NCBI GenBank assembly: GCA_028023455.1 | Contig: JAQFVV010012396.1 | Coordinates: 9,900,085-9,964,084, forward strand | DNA from: Epiperipatus broadwayi | Taxonomy: Eukaryota; Onychophora; Udeonychophora; Euonychophora; Peripatidae | DNA: 64,000 nt | Reading direction: 5' to 3' | Shown: one piece after another, positions 11,541-21,437 of the stretch | Layout: every line of letters starts with the position of its first letter | How positions within the stretch are numbered: the first letter of the stretch is position 1 | Notes under the pieces: generated by a model | Told to the model about the DNA's origin: nothing | The model's input: the letters and a program-made list of their open reading frames with translations, nothing else | Database searches by the model: none | Position numbers and translations under genes: made by a program

Positions 11541-13376
11541 ATTTTTTTTTTTATTTATTTAAAAAACTATATTTACATTTGATTCAGTACATATATCGTA
11601 ACAATCATTACTTTAAAAAATAAATTAAGTTCAAATGTATCCAGTAAATTACATTATCTCCACCTTTCATTTAATCAGTGTTCTGTAAGAGCATTCAGCT
11701 CCACATTTCACACCTTGTAGGAACATAACCACCCCATACCAATAAAAACCTTTTTCTTGGCCAAAATTTCAAACCTTTATAAAACATGTCATCCCATTCT
11801 TTTTCCATTTTTTTTTCCCAATATATCTTCTTGTTATCAAAGATCAGAGCACACCTAGATATCCATATTGCTCTCATTACATGCACAATGACTATGGCAT
11901 TATGAGGCTTGAATAAAACAATGTTTTCTTTAAATAAGAGTCTTAGATTCACAATAGGCTTATGAAAGACCATAGATCTCAAATCATTAAAGGCTGTACA
12001 TTCCTCCATCAGGCGAAGAAAGGCCTCGTCGGATCTGTTACAGCATTTGCATAGATCATCCAGGCCCATTTTCAGCCTTCGGTTTAAAAAAGTGGTGGTT
12101 GGCAAAATTCCATTTATCAATCTGAAAATAAATTTCATAACAGACTGTGATGTACAAATAGATTGGAAATTTTTTAGAATTTTTTTTAATGAGGCATTGA
12201 GCCAGGAGTTTTCATTAGAAAGCTCTCTATTTTTTAGCTCTTTATATTTTAAATTATCTAAGGTCTCTAAGTTTAGATCATCCTGGATATCCCTGTATGC
12301 AATCATCATATCATCAAAATAAGATACTCCGTCCGGCCCCAGGTTAGAATCTATATTAATATTCTGTGTTAGCGGCCTGAGCGCATTATCGTCAATGATC
12401 CTTAAATAAGCTCTTGCCTTAATGAAGCTCACTAATGACTTAGGGTCAATTAAATTGAGACCCCCTTTTCCAATCGGTAGCTGCATTATTTTAGTAGGTA
12501 TCAGGCTATACTTCTTACCCCAAATATATCTTTTTGCCAATTGAATGATCTTAAGACTAGTGGCATTAAAGATTTTCATCCATGGTCCATAGTAAGAGAA
12601 CACACCAACAGCAATAGCGTTAAAAATTTTTGCTCTAGTTGTTTCATACAATTTAAAAGGGGAAAAGGCATTTATTTTAGTTTCGATGATTTTTACAACC
12701 AGTTTGTTCAAATGGGCACTCATTTTAGTTTTAGAGAGATAGAGAGGCAACCCTAGAAAGGAGGAAGGCGTGCCCAAGAAGTCACATGGGATTCTCTTGG
12801 CAGTGGCCAATTGCCATGCAGCCGACTTGGAAGATTGAATACATGAGCCTGTAGAGATCTGAAATTTATTTAAGATGTTAAAGATTCTATGCACACTGGC
12901 CACATTCTCGAATATAATAATATCATCGACAAAGGCCGTGACATGAACAAAGGCACCAAGCTGAGGTAAGAAAATCCCATTGGTTGAGGCTTCTATTTCC
13001 CTAATCATCGGATCCAGATAAACGGCAAAGAGGAGGGCTGCCAGAGGAGACCCCTGTGGGATCCCCCTTGATGGAACAAAGAAATTAGAACGCCTTGCAA
13101 AGTTTTTAAGCGCTATTCTCCCGTTGGTCACATAATTGTTGATTGCTGTAATTAGATTCTCCTCACCCTCCACAAGTGGTGCCAATGAACTAGACAGAAA
13201 TGACCAATCAACCACATCAAATGCAGATTTAAAGTCTATCTGCATTGCAAAGAATTGAGTTAACTTATTACACCTGGCATATCTGATTGCATCCTGGATC
13301 TTATTGTTATTCATAACTGATATCATCAATAAGTAGTTTATTAAATGATTTGAAATCTCTGTACTGTTAAATGCAC
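11541..13376 (-). mobile_element. 5'-truncated LINE (non-LTR retrotransposon) with A-rich tail
   Basis: The minus-strand insertion consists of a long reverse transcriptase frame, a 3' UTR of about 140 bp containing AATAAA, and an A-run that appears as T's at about 11541-11553. The endonuclease and N-terminal reading frame are absent, so the copy is 5'-truncated, as most LINE copies are. The 5' border is near a 32-bp tandem duplication (13377-13440). It lies in intron A antisense to the host gene. Confidence 0.75.
11695..13329 (-). CDS. LINE reverse transcriptase C-terminal region, 544 codons open
   Basis: The frame shows non-LTR reverse transcriptase blocks in order. Block A is MQIDFKSAFDVVDWSF near residue 30. 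Block B is GIPQGSPLAALLFAVYLDP near 89. Block C is AFVDDIIIF near 132, with the catalytic DD. These are followed by FLGLPL near 190 and the downstream region ending in RYIWGKK and GKGGLNLIDP. A late CKCC...EC stretch near 429-440 resembles a reduced zinc-binding motif of the zf-RVT type. The RYIWG and GGLNL segment recalls L1/Tx1-like elements, but I would not fix the clade. The frame has no clear start: the first codon is TTG, and similarity-free open sequence extends a little upstream. The uninterrupted length suggests a fairly young copy. It has no expected link to the synthetase gene. Confidence 0.85.
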   Translation of the reverse strand: MMISVMNNNKIQDAIRYARCNKLTQFFAMQIDFKSAFDVVDWSFLSSSLAPLVEGEENLITAINNYVTNGRIALKNFARRSNFFVPSRGIPQGSPLAALLFAVYLDPMIREIEASTNGIFLPQLGAFVHVTAFVDDIIIFENVASVHRIFNILNKFQISTGSCIQSSKSAAWQLATAKRIPCDFLGTPSSFLGLPLYLSKTKMSAHLNKLVVKIIETKINAFSPFKLYETTRAKIFNAIAVGVFSYYGPWMKIFNATSLKIIQLAKRYIWGKKYSLIPTKIMQLPIGKGGLNLIDPKSLVSFIKARAYLRIIDDNALRPLTQNINIDSNLGPDGVSYFDDMMIAYRDIQDDLNLETLDNLKYKELKNRELSNENSWLNASLKKILKNFQSICTSQSVMKFIFRLINGILPTTTFLNRRLKMGLDDLCKCCNRSDEAFLRLMEECTAFNDLRSMVFHKPIVNLRLLFKENIVLFKPHNAIVIVHVMRAIWISRCALIFDNKKIYWEKKMEKEWDDMFYKGLKFWPRKRFLLVWGGYVPTRCEMWS

Positions 13377-13440
13377 ATAGGCAAACTTTAACACTAAATT
13401 ATTTTTATATAGGCAAACTTTAACACTAAATTATTTCTAT
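13377..13440. repeat. 32-bp tandem duplication at the LINE 5' border
   Basis: Two adjacent copies (13377-13408 and 13409-13440) differ at one position. Each contains GCAAACTTTAACACTAAATT. It sits at or just beyond the apparent 5' end of the LINE. Confidence 0.85.
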
Positions 13441-13483
13441 TAAAAGCAGTTCATTCACATTTAATTATATGATTAATTTAGAC

Positions 13484-13669
13484 CAGCGGTTCTCAACCTG
13501 TGGGTCATGATCCCTTTGAGGGTCGAACAACCCTTTCACAGGGGTCGCCTAATCATTGGAAAACACATTTTTTCGATTCATAACAGTAGCAAAATTACAG
13601 GTTGGGGGTCACCACAACATAAGGATCTGTATTAAAGGGTCACATCATTAGGAAGGTTGAGAGCCATTG
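13484..13669. mobile_element. SPIN-like hAT miniature element (186 bp) with near-intact 8-bp target duplication
   Basis: The left end reads CAGCGGTTCTCAACCTGTGG and the right end reads GGAAGGTTGAGAGCCATTG. They are inverted repeats over the outer 15 bases with few differences. Inside are GGGTCGAACAACCCTTTCAC, GGTCGCCTAA, CATAACAGTAGCAAAATTAC and GGGGGTCACCACAACAT, in that order. These blocks match, from memory, the SPIN family of hAT transposons (SPACE INVADERS), reported from diverse tetrapods and some invertebrates and attributed to horizontal transfer. The flanks are ATTTAGAC (13476-13483) and ATTTAGCT (13670-13677), six of eight identical, as expected for an aged hAT target duplication. 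It is internally deleted and encodes nothing. It lies just upstream of the LINE in intron A. Confidence 0.88.
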
Positions 13670-14269
13670 ATTTAGCTGATTATATTTCCATCCATATTAA
13701 TAACTTGATTAAGATATTTATAGCTTTAAAATATTTTATTTCATGATTATCAATCTGGCTTTTTTTCTGAGAAAATTTTTTTTACTTTCATCTGATAACT
13801 TTTGCAACATTTCCTGAAGCTCTGAAGCATTATTTGACAAATCAACATAAATAATGTGCAAAATTTAAATGAGTTAGATATTCCCTATTTATTTTTATTC
13901 TCTTACCCCATTTTAATTCACAAAATATTTCTTGTAGTACTGCTGTAAAATGTTTTTGGAGATATGGAATTACCCTGTCATACACTCTTTTCAGTTTAAA
14001 TTTTCTTAGTAATACTATGTAATCTAATCACTACTGTTGCATTTTGATAAATATTCTTCAGAATATGACAATATTCCATGTCTATATTTTGACGATCCAA
14101 AGCTTTAACCACTTTGGAAATGCTTATCAAATCAAAAGTCATATATAAATATGGTTTGTTTGTTTATTACTTAACAAATCTTGATGAATCTTGCATAATT
14201 TTCTTTCTTTTTTTATGAAAATTTTATAGACTATCAATTTTTGTTTTATGATACTTGTTTTAAAAACTT

Positions 14270-15390
14270 TTGTAATTTGCAATATAAAAATGGATTAGAA
14301 TTTATAATGATGTTATAAAAATGCAAAAAGAAAGAAGTGCTGATTTATGTCATGGCTTGCAGCCATATATTTAATTTCTCCCAAATTTGAGCATGTAAAA
14401 AATAACACCATGTTAAAATTTCATAATAAAAAGTTATATTTTTTGCTATACTGCTGTTGATAATATAAAAGTGTATCAAAACTATAATAATTTGTAAGAA
14501 AGTATTACGTAAATATACAAGCTATGAGAACATCAACCAAGTTTTAAAATGACTTGGAAATTTTAACAGGTGGATATGGTACAAATAAAATATAATTAAT
14601 TATCAATTTCCAGAAAAGAGAAATGAAGTTAAAACAATTTTTGTGAAAATATATTTTAAATTAATTAAATTTCATTGGGTTCAGTATTTGATTTCTCACT
14701 TGCAAATAGAGCAGAAAAAATACCATGTTCAAATTTCATAGTAAAAAGTAATATTTATTGTGGTGCTGCTGCTTATAACTCATGTATTATTATTTGCAAT
14801 ATACAAATGCATCGAAATCCTAATCATTAATAGGGAAATATTATGTAAATATATAAACAATAAGAGCACCATTGTCATTTACGATTACTTAGATTACTGA
14901 ATTTTATCAAATTTTAGGATTGCATTTCAAATAGATTTCTCACATGATAAACTAAGTTTTAAAATGGCTGGAAATTTTAACATGCAGGTGTGGTACAAAT
15001 AAAATTTAATTAATTCATTTATTTCATAAAGAATATTAAAATTAAAATTTTTCAGATTAAAAGCATTGTATTTGACATACAACATTGTTTATAAAAATAT
15101 ATTACAATAGTGATTTTTAACTGCTGCTGGTAACTCATATATTATCATTTTATGCACATATTATATAAATATATCTTAATTATTAACTACGTTATATTTT
15201 TTTAAGATTTGCAGTCAACAACTAGGATAAATACTAGAGCTCTAAAATAAAAATCATTTATCCTTGATCTATTACATCTGTTTATTACTAAATGTGAAAT
15301 TTATTTTGTTACTTAATATATTGTACAAATTTTGATGAATCTTGCATGATTTTCTTTCTTTTTTTTCTTTATGATATGTAATTATTAAAA
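14270..15390. repeat. Degenerate long-unit tandem array (unit about 350-400 bp)
   Basis: An ordered block series recurs: ACCATGTTxAAATTTCATA, then a GCTGCTG block, then a TATTA.GTAAATATA block, then AAGTTTTAAAATG, then GGAAATTTTAACA, then GGTACAAATAAAAT. It starts near 14400 and again near 14720, with a third partial copy near 15090. The array is flanked by a direct repeat (GATGAATCTTGCAT followed by a TTTCTTTC tract) near 14180 and 15340. Units are diverged; no coding capacity. Confidence 0.65.
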
Positions 15391-15399
15391 AAAAAAGGG

Positions 15400-17825
15400 T
15401 AACTTTCTACTAATCCTAGTGAAGTTGCAAAGATCAGCTAATAAAAAAAATATGAAATAGCTTTAAATAATCCACTATTCATTTTGTGAATTTTTATTCT
15501 TTGCTTTATCCTCTAGCTAAGACTAATTACATGTGATATATTTAATTACTAACCAATAATTAATTCACTAACTGGATCGATTATAGGAACATTTATGTAG
15601 GACAAAAAATTATTACTTGGAACCTTTAGCTATCTGAAAAAATTTCAAAGTTCCTCCCAGATTTGGATTTCAAGTTATGAACCATGATAGATAGATAACT
15701 CTAGATATGTGTATGTATATATATATAGAATAATCCATTCTCCACAATCTATATCCATAATTTCATTATCTATAATTTAAAAAAATTAAAAAAAAAACAA
15801 CAAATTTTAATTTTTAATTTCATGGTGTATTCATTGGAATGTCATATTTATTAATACATATATATATATACATTTATAATCGTTTTTGTTCATTATTAAA
15901 TATTATTGTCTATGTATATATATATGCACTCAAACAACACATACTTATTATTAGTAAGGGGGATTTAATTAAACTGTTTTTCAATAAACACAATTTTGAG
16001 ATGGGATTGAGATAAAGTTTGGATGGAATCAGTGAAGTTGTTATTCAAAACCCTTGATCACATATAACCTTTTTTATAAAAGGCTATGACTATAAATTTA
16101 GAAACAAAATACATTTTGTGTTTGCAGTGTGGACTAGAAAACATTTTATGGTGAAGACCATCCAAACAAGCATATCTATGCACAAAAAAGTTGAAACATT
16201 ATGAAGAGTGCATTATTATTTAAATACGCAATGGCTTCATATATATATGATTTAAATTTTATAAGAATGAATTGCTAGAAACTCCAGTAGTCCATCTCTC
16301 TCATAATTGAACCAAGAATGAAGAAATAATGTCCAGCCTTTAAGTGAAAAATGACTTAGCATGAAGAAGAAAATTTAATTGCTCCATCTTAGCTCTATCA
16401 TATATATGCACATACACGTGTCTTACCCAAGTAAGAAGAAAAGATCTATTGTTGTCTGATAATGGGGAAGCTAAAATATAACAAATGCATGAATCAAATC
16501 ATGGGACTGATTATTGGAAAAATATCACAAACTATTTTAACTCTACAACTGTTTAAGAATCACATGGATTAAATTTTTCATTTGCAATCCAGTTAAGAAA
16601 CGGCATAGGATTAATAATTGGACTAACACTCATATAACTTTGTTGACAAATGGGAAATAAAAATAATTTTGAAGATTGTTACAGTCAGACAGTTAAATTA
16701 TCAGTTTTATTTTTTATATAATTATTTTTTGCCAGCAAAAGGGAACAAAACTAAAGTAAGAGTGATTATTTTCTATATTATATAAATATATTTTCTCTTA
16801 GTTAATTAACTGTACTAAATCACCTACTTTAAATATTATGTCTTTGCCTAGAGTATGATATATATTTCCTTTTATATATTATCTAATTGCTAATTGAGGA
16901 ATTGGATACATCTGTTATTAATATCATTATTCACATATGTAATTAAACCTTGATTGGCATCTGGGGTAATAAAATATTTTTTTTTTATGTGTATTTATCT
17001 AATTCATAAAACAAGTAATGTAATTTATTATTGCTTAGTAATACTTTGTCAAGGGTTATATCAACCATTATTCGAGAGGATGTAAAAGGGTAACTTACAT
17101 GTTACTATTACTGATAGTAAAACTGTTGTTATTATGTATATTTTTTGCTTTAGTCACTTTTCATTTATGCATTTCATCAAATTAACTGACTAGTGTTTCA
17201 GGAACCCCAAGGCTCTGATTAGCAGCTCTATTCTTTAGTATAGTTTGCTGATGTAAAAGTGGTATATTTGTTTTCACAGCTAGAGAGAACTTAGTTAACT
17301 TCCACTTCAGTTTGTATAAAGAATTATATATTGGTATATATAACACAGAATCCTTATTAGTGTGATTATATTCTAGATTTACAAAATGTTTAATAAATAA
17401 AAACATTTTATAAATATGCTAAAAGTAATAGGAATTTTGTCTTATATATATATGTGTACATCTATACTATGAATCAGAGCATTTAAGCATTGTCTGTTAG
17501 ATTATTGTGAGAATAATAAAAAAAAAACATATTCTAATTGTAAATTATGCCAACACAAGGCTCAGAGGGTAGCTTTTAAATGAATTCCACCAGTTTTGCC
17601 AAATTTTCAAACATCACAATAACAGATCAGTGAGGTTTGAATCTTATTTATATCAAGCACATTTTACTTGCTTGATTGAATTAAATGTGATGCTATATAT
17701 TAGAATCAATTATACATTTAAAGTATTCTAGAATTTGGCTAATATATAATGTGCTAATAGAATGTGCTTAAATAATCTTTTTCAAAATATGTTTATATGC
17801 ATTAATATTACTATTATTTTTACAG
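15400..17825. other. AT-rich intronic sequence with no gene seen
   Basis: AT-rich sequence with TA microsatellites near 15715, 15855 and 15915. A minus-strand open stretch at 17182-17406 shows no family similarity. Confidence 0.6.
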
Positions 17826-17932
17826 ATGAATTGGCTCACCAGTTAAAAGATACCAAACCCAAATTTTTGGTATGTATTCCTGAAAACTTAAAGAAAGCCC
17901 AAGAAGCAGCAGATAAAGTTGGAGTTGTAACA
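17826..17932 (+). CDS. Acyl-CoA synthetase, internal exon 2 of 4 visible
   Basis: The exon carries 107 bases. Joined to the single leftover base of the previous exon, they give 36 codons starting DELAHQLKDTKPKFLV. This is the family's conserved step after NPLY, where the chain reads xxELxxQLKDsxAKxLxT in 4CL-like enzymes. The rest (CIPENLKKAQEAADKVGVVT) matches the helix that precedes the variable linker. The acceptor is TTTTTACAG before 17826 and the donor is ACA/GTAAGC after 17932. The reading frame is restored exactly, which supports both borders. It is separated from the previous exon by about 7.4 kb and from the next by about 32.2 kb. An in-frame ATG upstream of the acceptor makes a longer open frame, but that part is AT-rich intron and lacks family similarity. 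Confidence 0.9.
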
Positions 17933-18556
17933 GTAAGCATTAAGCTTATTACATCTAATTGATTTTAATAATTGCTTTGACTATCTGTATACATAGAAAT
18001 AGTTTTACATAGAAGAACTTGTGTAAATGATGCAAAACACATTATAATATAATAATTATATTATTATATAATAACTGGATATAATTTAATTTCCAATCTA
18101 GTCTCTCAAATAGATGAGAAGGAAAAATCATCAGTGTGATAGTAAGTTGTGGAGTAGAAATGACTAATTATTTTAACTTATAATGCTGTGAAAAAATATT
18201 TATTACAGACATTTGAATTTAACTTGTGCTCATTCATATTGTTGATTCAAACTCCATGATTAATACTGTCTAAGTTTACTATAGATGTTATTCTTATCAT
18301 CATACATTTCTTCTATTGATCTTGTTCTTGTTTTACAACTAATTAAAATTTTGACCTTGGCCAATTTTCAGATTACTATCAGTTGTCATTGATATCACTT
18401 TTTAAAAACTACTTGATTGAGTACTAATAGCCATTCACTCAACAATGACTATAATGGAGAACATTTCTAAAGATCAATTTACTAAGAGTTAATTACTTAA
18501 AGAGTCAACTTAAAATAAATACATTTCTCATAAGATTATAATTCTATTTATTTGAG

Positions 18557-18692
18557 ATATTAAAAAAAAAAAAGACTTCTATATACTGTATTCGATAATT
18601 TTTTAGTACATAAAATTTCTTTTACGTAACTAATATTTTATTAGTTAAAAATATATAATTCTCCAATTTGAAGATAGAAGTCTTTTTAATAT
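18557..18692. repeat. Small inverted-repeat element (MITE-like), about 136 bp
   Basis: The ends read ATATTAAAAA(n)GACTTCTAT and, as the reverse complement, ATAGAAGTCTTTTTAATAT. They form arms of about 20-25 bp apart from a longer A-run on the left. The interior is AT-rich and non-coding. Confidence 0.55.
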
Positions 18693-20610
18693 GGTAAATA
18701 CAAAATATTTAGGAGTTAGTTTGTTGTCATAGTGAAAATATTTTCTCCAGGAGAAATTATGTATGATGTAATAATTTATTTTTTTACATGACATTTTAAA
18801 AACCGATTATTAAAAAATAGCATAGTATATAAAAGATAAAATGTTTGTCATGACTTGTAGCAACTGTGAAGCAATATTTGGTAGTGCTAATATTTTGTCT
18901 TCTATTAATGATTATGAACACGTTCGTACTCTATTTGCATAAAAAATATTATTTCATTTTAAAATTCTATTTAGCATTATTATTGCATACTTTACTTTTT
19001 ACTGTAATTGTAGTAACATCAACATATTTTTCATCATGGAATTGCATATATATATATATATTGAGTCTAATCCAAATCAGGTAAACTTGAAAGTTTTTTT
19101 AAAGTTCTCTTTGGATATTGTAAATTTTTATTTAAGACATCTGGTTCATAGCTAATCTAGCTACCAACCCAGTATTAAGTAAGTGAGTATTTGACTATTC
19201 TAGCTAAAAGGTAAAAATCCAAGGATAGAAAAATGCTCAACACCAACAGGATTTGAAAAGCTTGATAATAATGATTGCTTCACTGTTTTCCTATGAAGAG
19301 TTTTGAAGAGATCTTTGCCCTGTCTCTTATGTACTATCTATTTAGTGCCTATGTATAACAATATATATATTCTTAATTTAACAAGATTTTGAAATCAGAA
19401 TAAAATTTTTTTAGATCTACTGGACACATTGTATTTTTATATTCCACTGATTTTTTTTTTACAAAGACTTTAATAAATTATTAAAGTTCTGTACTTATTT
19501 CTGCTAATGCACATTAATACATAATGTATATATATTATGATGGTAAATGTCCTTTTAACAATATGATAGTTGATAAAAAAATGTAATAAAACAAAATATT
19601 CATGAATTAATTTTTAGTTTAGAGAACTTGTGAATATCTGATGGGTCACTATATGCTTGGTGGAGTGACTATATAATTTTTATTTTTAATTAACTAATTT
19701 ATAATAGTCATGGATAATGACTGGACTGGGTTGTTTTCTGACTGTTGTCCTCTCCATATTAATTATATTATTAAAAATAAAGTAAAATAATCTACTTGGG
19801 ATTCAGATGATAAATAAACAAGCAACAAAATTAATAACAATAATTGATTTTAATTAATGAACATAATGAAAATAATATAACAAATCATATTTACACATTT
19901 GCATCTAAATCTTTGTAGGGATAGCATGCATGACAGAAAAAAACAAATCCATAAAAAAGTTTATACTAAGTTTGTTCAGTTATCTATTTATGTTCCAGTG
20001 AACTCACTTTTCTTTAACATTTTAATTGAGATATACAGTCATAAAAATCCTCATATTTTAAGCATCTGTAAACAATTTTAATATTTTTAATTTCTCATGG
20101 TTTGTTTTCCTAAAGTTTTCCTTTGATTGAGAGTATTCAAAGTATGCAAAATTTATAAATTCAGTCATAGAAGAGTATTTTTTAAAAACTAATTAAAAGG
20201 CAAGTTTCCTGGAAGCATTTTCAAGCAATTATTAAATTGGCAAAGCACAGTTAATACCTAACACATTCTTTTATTTACAGTTCCGTAGCAAGCTAAATAA
20301 ATGGAAATTTTCAGGATGGGAAACTCTGAAGCTGTTATTCCTGAACTGCATTATATCTACTTAAATAAGCATTCAAATTTTCTTGACTTTCATCCTGTAA
20401 ATAGCACAATGAAGAAGTAGTTTCCTCTCTTTTCTTTGAAAAGCAGATGATGTTAAGAGTTTCTTTTTTTATTTTTCAAATTGTTTCCATAATAGCTTTT
20501 ATTTTTAGAAGTTATTTTTACTTTACAATAAATAATTGTAATACATTTTTAATTTTTACAATTATTATTATTTAAAATTTCTTAATAATTTATTTTACAC
20601 ACATGACTTT

Positions 20611-20950
20611 AAAATACTTACAAAAGGCTTTAACCTTTGGCACTGCACTCTTCTGAATATACTTTAATGCTAGAGGGGCCTTGCCAAATCTAGACGCAAG
20701 ATTATGACTTCATAAAGATAAGAATGGCCATATTATCTTTAACCTAACTTTCTAATTATATATAATAGTGGACTTAATCAGTGGAGAAATCAACAACTTC
20801 ACACTTTCAAATCAAGATGATTCAGATTTGCCTATTTAATTAGAAAGTTAGATTAAAGATAAGATGGCCATTGACAAGGTCCCTCTAGCATTAAAATATA
20901 TTCTAAAGAGCACAGTGTCAAAGGTTAAAGCCTTTCATGAGTATTTACAT
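20611..20950. repeat. Fold-back element of about 340 bp
   Basis: The left arm (about 20611-20757) and right arm (about 20836-20950) are inverted copies sharing AAAGGCTTTAACCTTTG, then a CTTTAATGCTAGAGG-like block, then a GGCCAT..TATCTTTAA block and ACTTTCTAATTA. The left arm carries about 35 extra bases that interrupt the pairing. The loop is about 80 bp. It is compatible with a MITE or a decayed fold-back transposon. Confidence 0.7.
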
Positions 20951-21057
20951 ATACTCATTTGTGCTTAATAATATATATATATATTACACATGACTTTCAT
21001 ATATTTTAGAAGGCATAAAAATGCATATACATTTATCAAAAAGCCATGCATATAAAC

Positions 21058-21437
21058 TGTTGTGGAGGTTACAATATATTGTACTGTTAATCAAGCATTA
21101 CATATGTATAATAAAATTTTGAATATTAAAAATTCTGAAGTCAGTATTAAAAATGTTTAAAAGAAGTTATTTTTGTTTTGTTTTAAAAAAAAGTAGTCGG
21201 AGAAAAGAATGAAGAAAGAAAGCTATGTCATTATTCATAGAAGTTTGATATGTCTAGAAAAAAAAAGGAAAGCAATTAAAAGGGGGAGGGAAAGATATAA
21301 ATAAGTAAAGAGTAAAACTGAAAACAAATAAAATGTATGTGTCAAAGTTAATTTAATTTATGTACAGAAATTGGAATGGGTGTGTATAAATGAAAGAGTT
21401 GATTTTAAAATACATTAAATGGAAAGAAAAAAAAAAT
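21058..21437 (+). repeat. 5' LTR, first part (interrupted)
   Basis: Matches 27487 to about 27905 of the downstream copy, including TAATCAAGCATTACA and GAAGTCAGTATTAAAAA. It stops abruptly at 21437, where the nested element begins. The downstream copy continues without a break. Confidence 0.7.

Larger units (their letters stand above)
10446..17825 (+). other. Intron A of the acyl-CoA synthetase gene (about 7.4 kb)
   Basis: Bounded by GTAAGC and TTTACAG. It contains a LINE 3' scrap, a LINE reverse transcriptase, a SPIN-like element and a degenerate tandem array, each listed separately. The remaining stretches (10446-11265, 13670-14269 and 15400-17825) are AT-rich with short TA microsatellites. 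I see no gene in them. Confidence 0.85.

Noticed and set aside
18866-19084. Hydrophobic open frame resembling membrane segments
   Set aside because: Random AT-rich DNA yields Leu/Ile/Phe/Tyr-rich frames. No codon pattern, start context or homology supports it, and the same applies to frames near 34437, 43622, 51120 and 54671.
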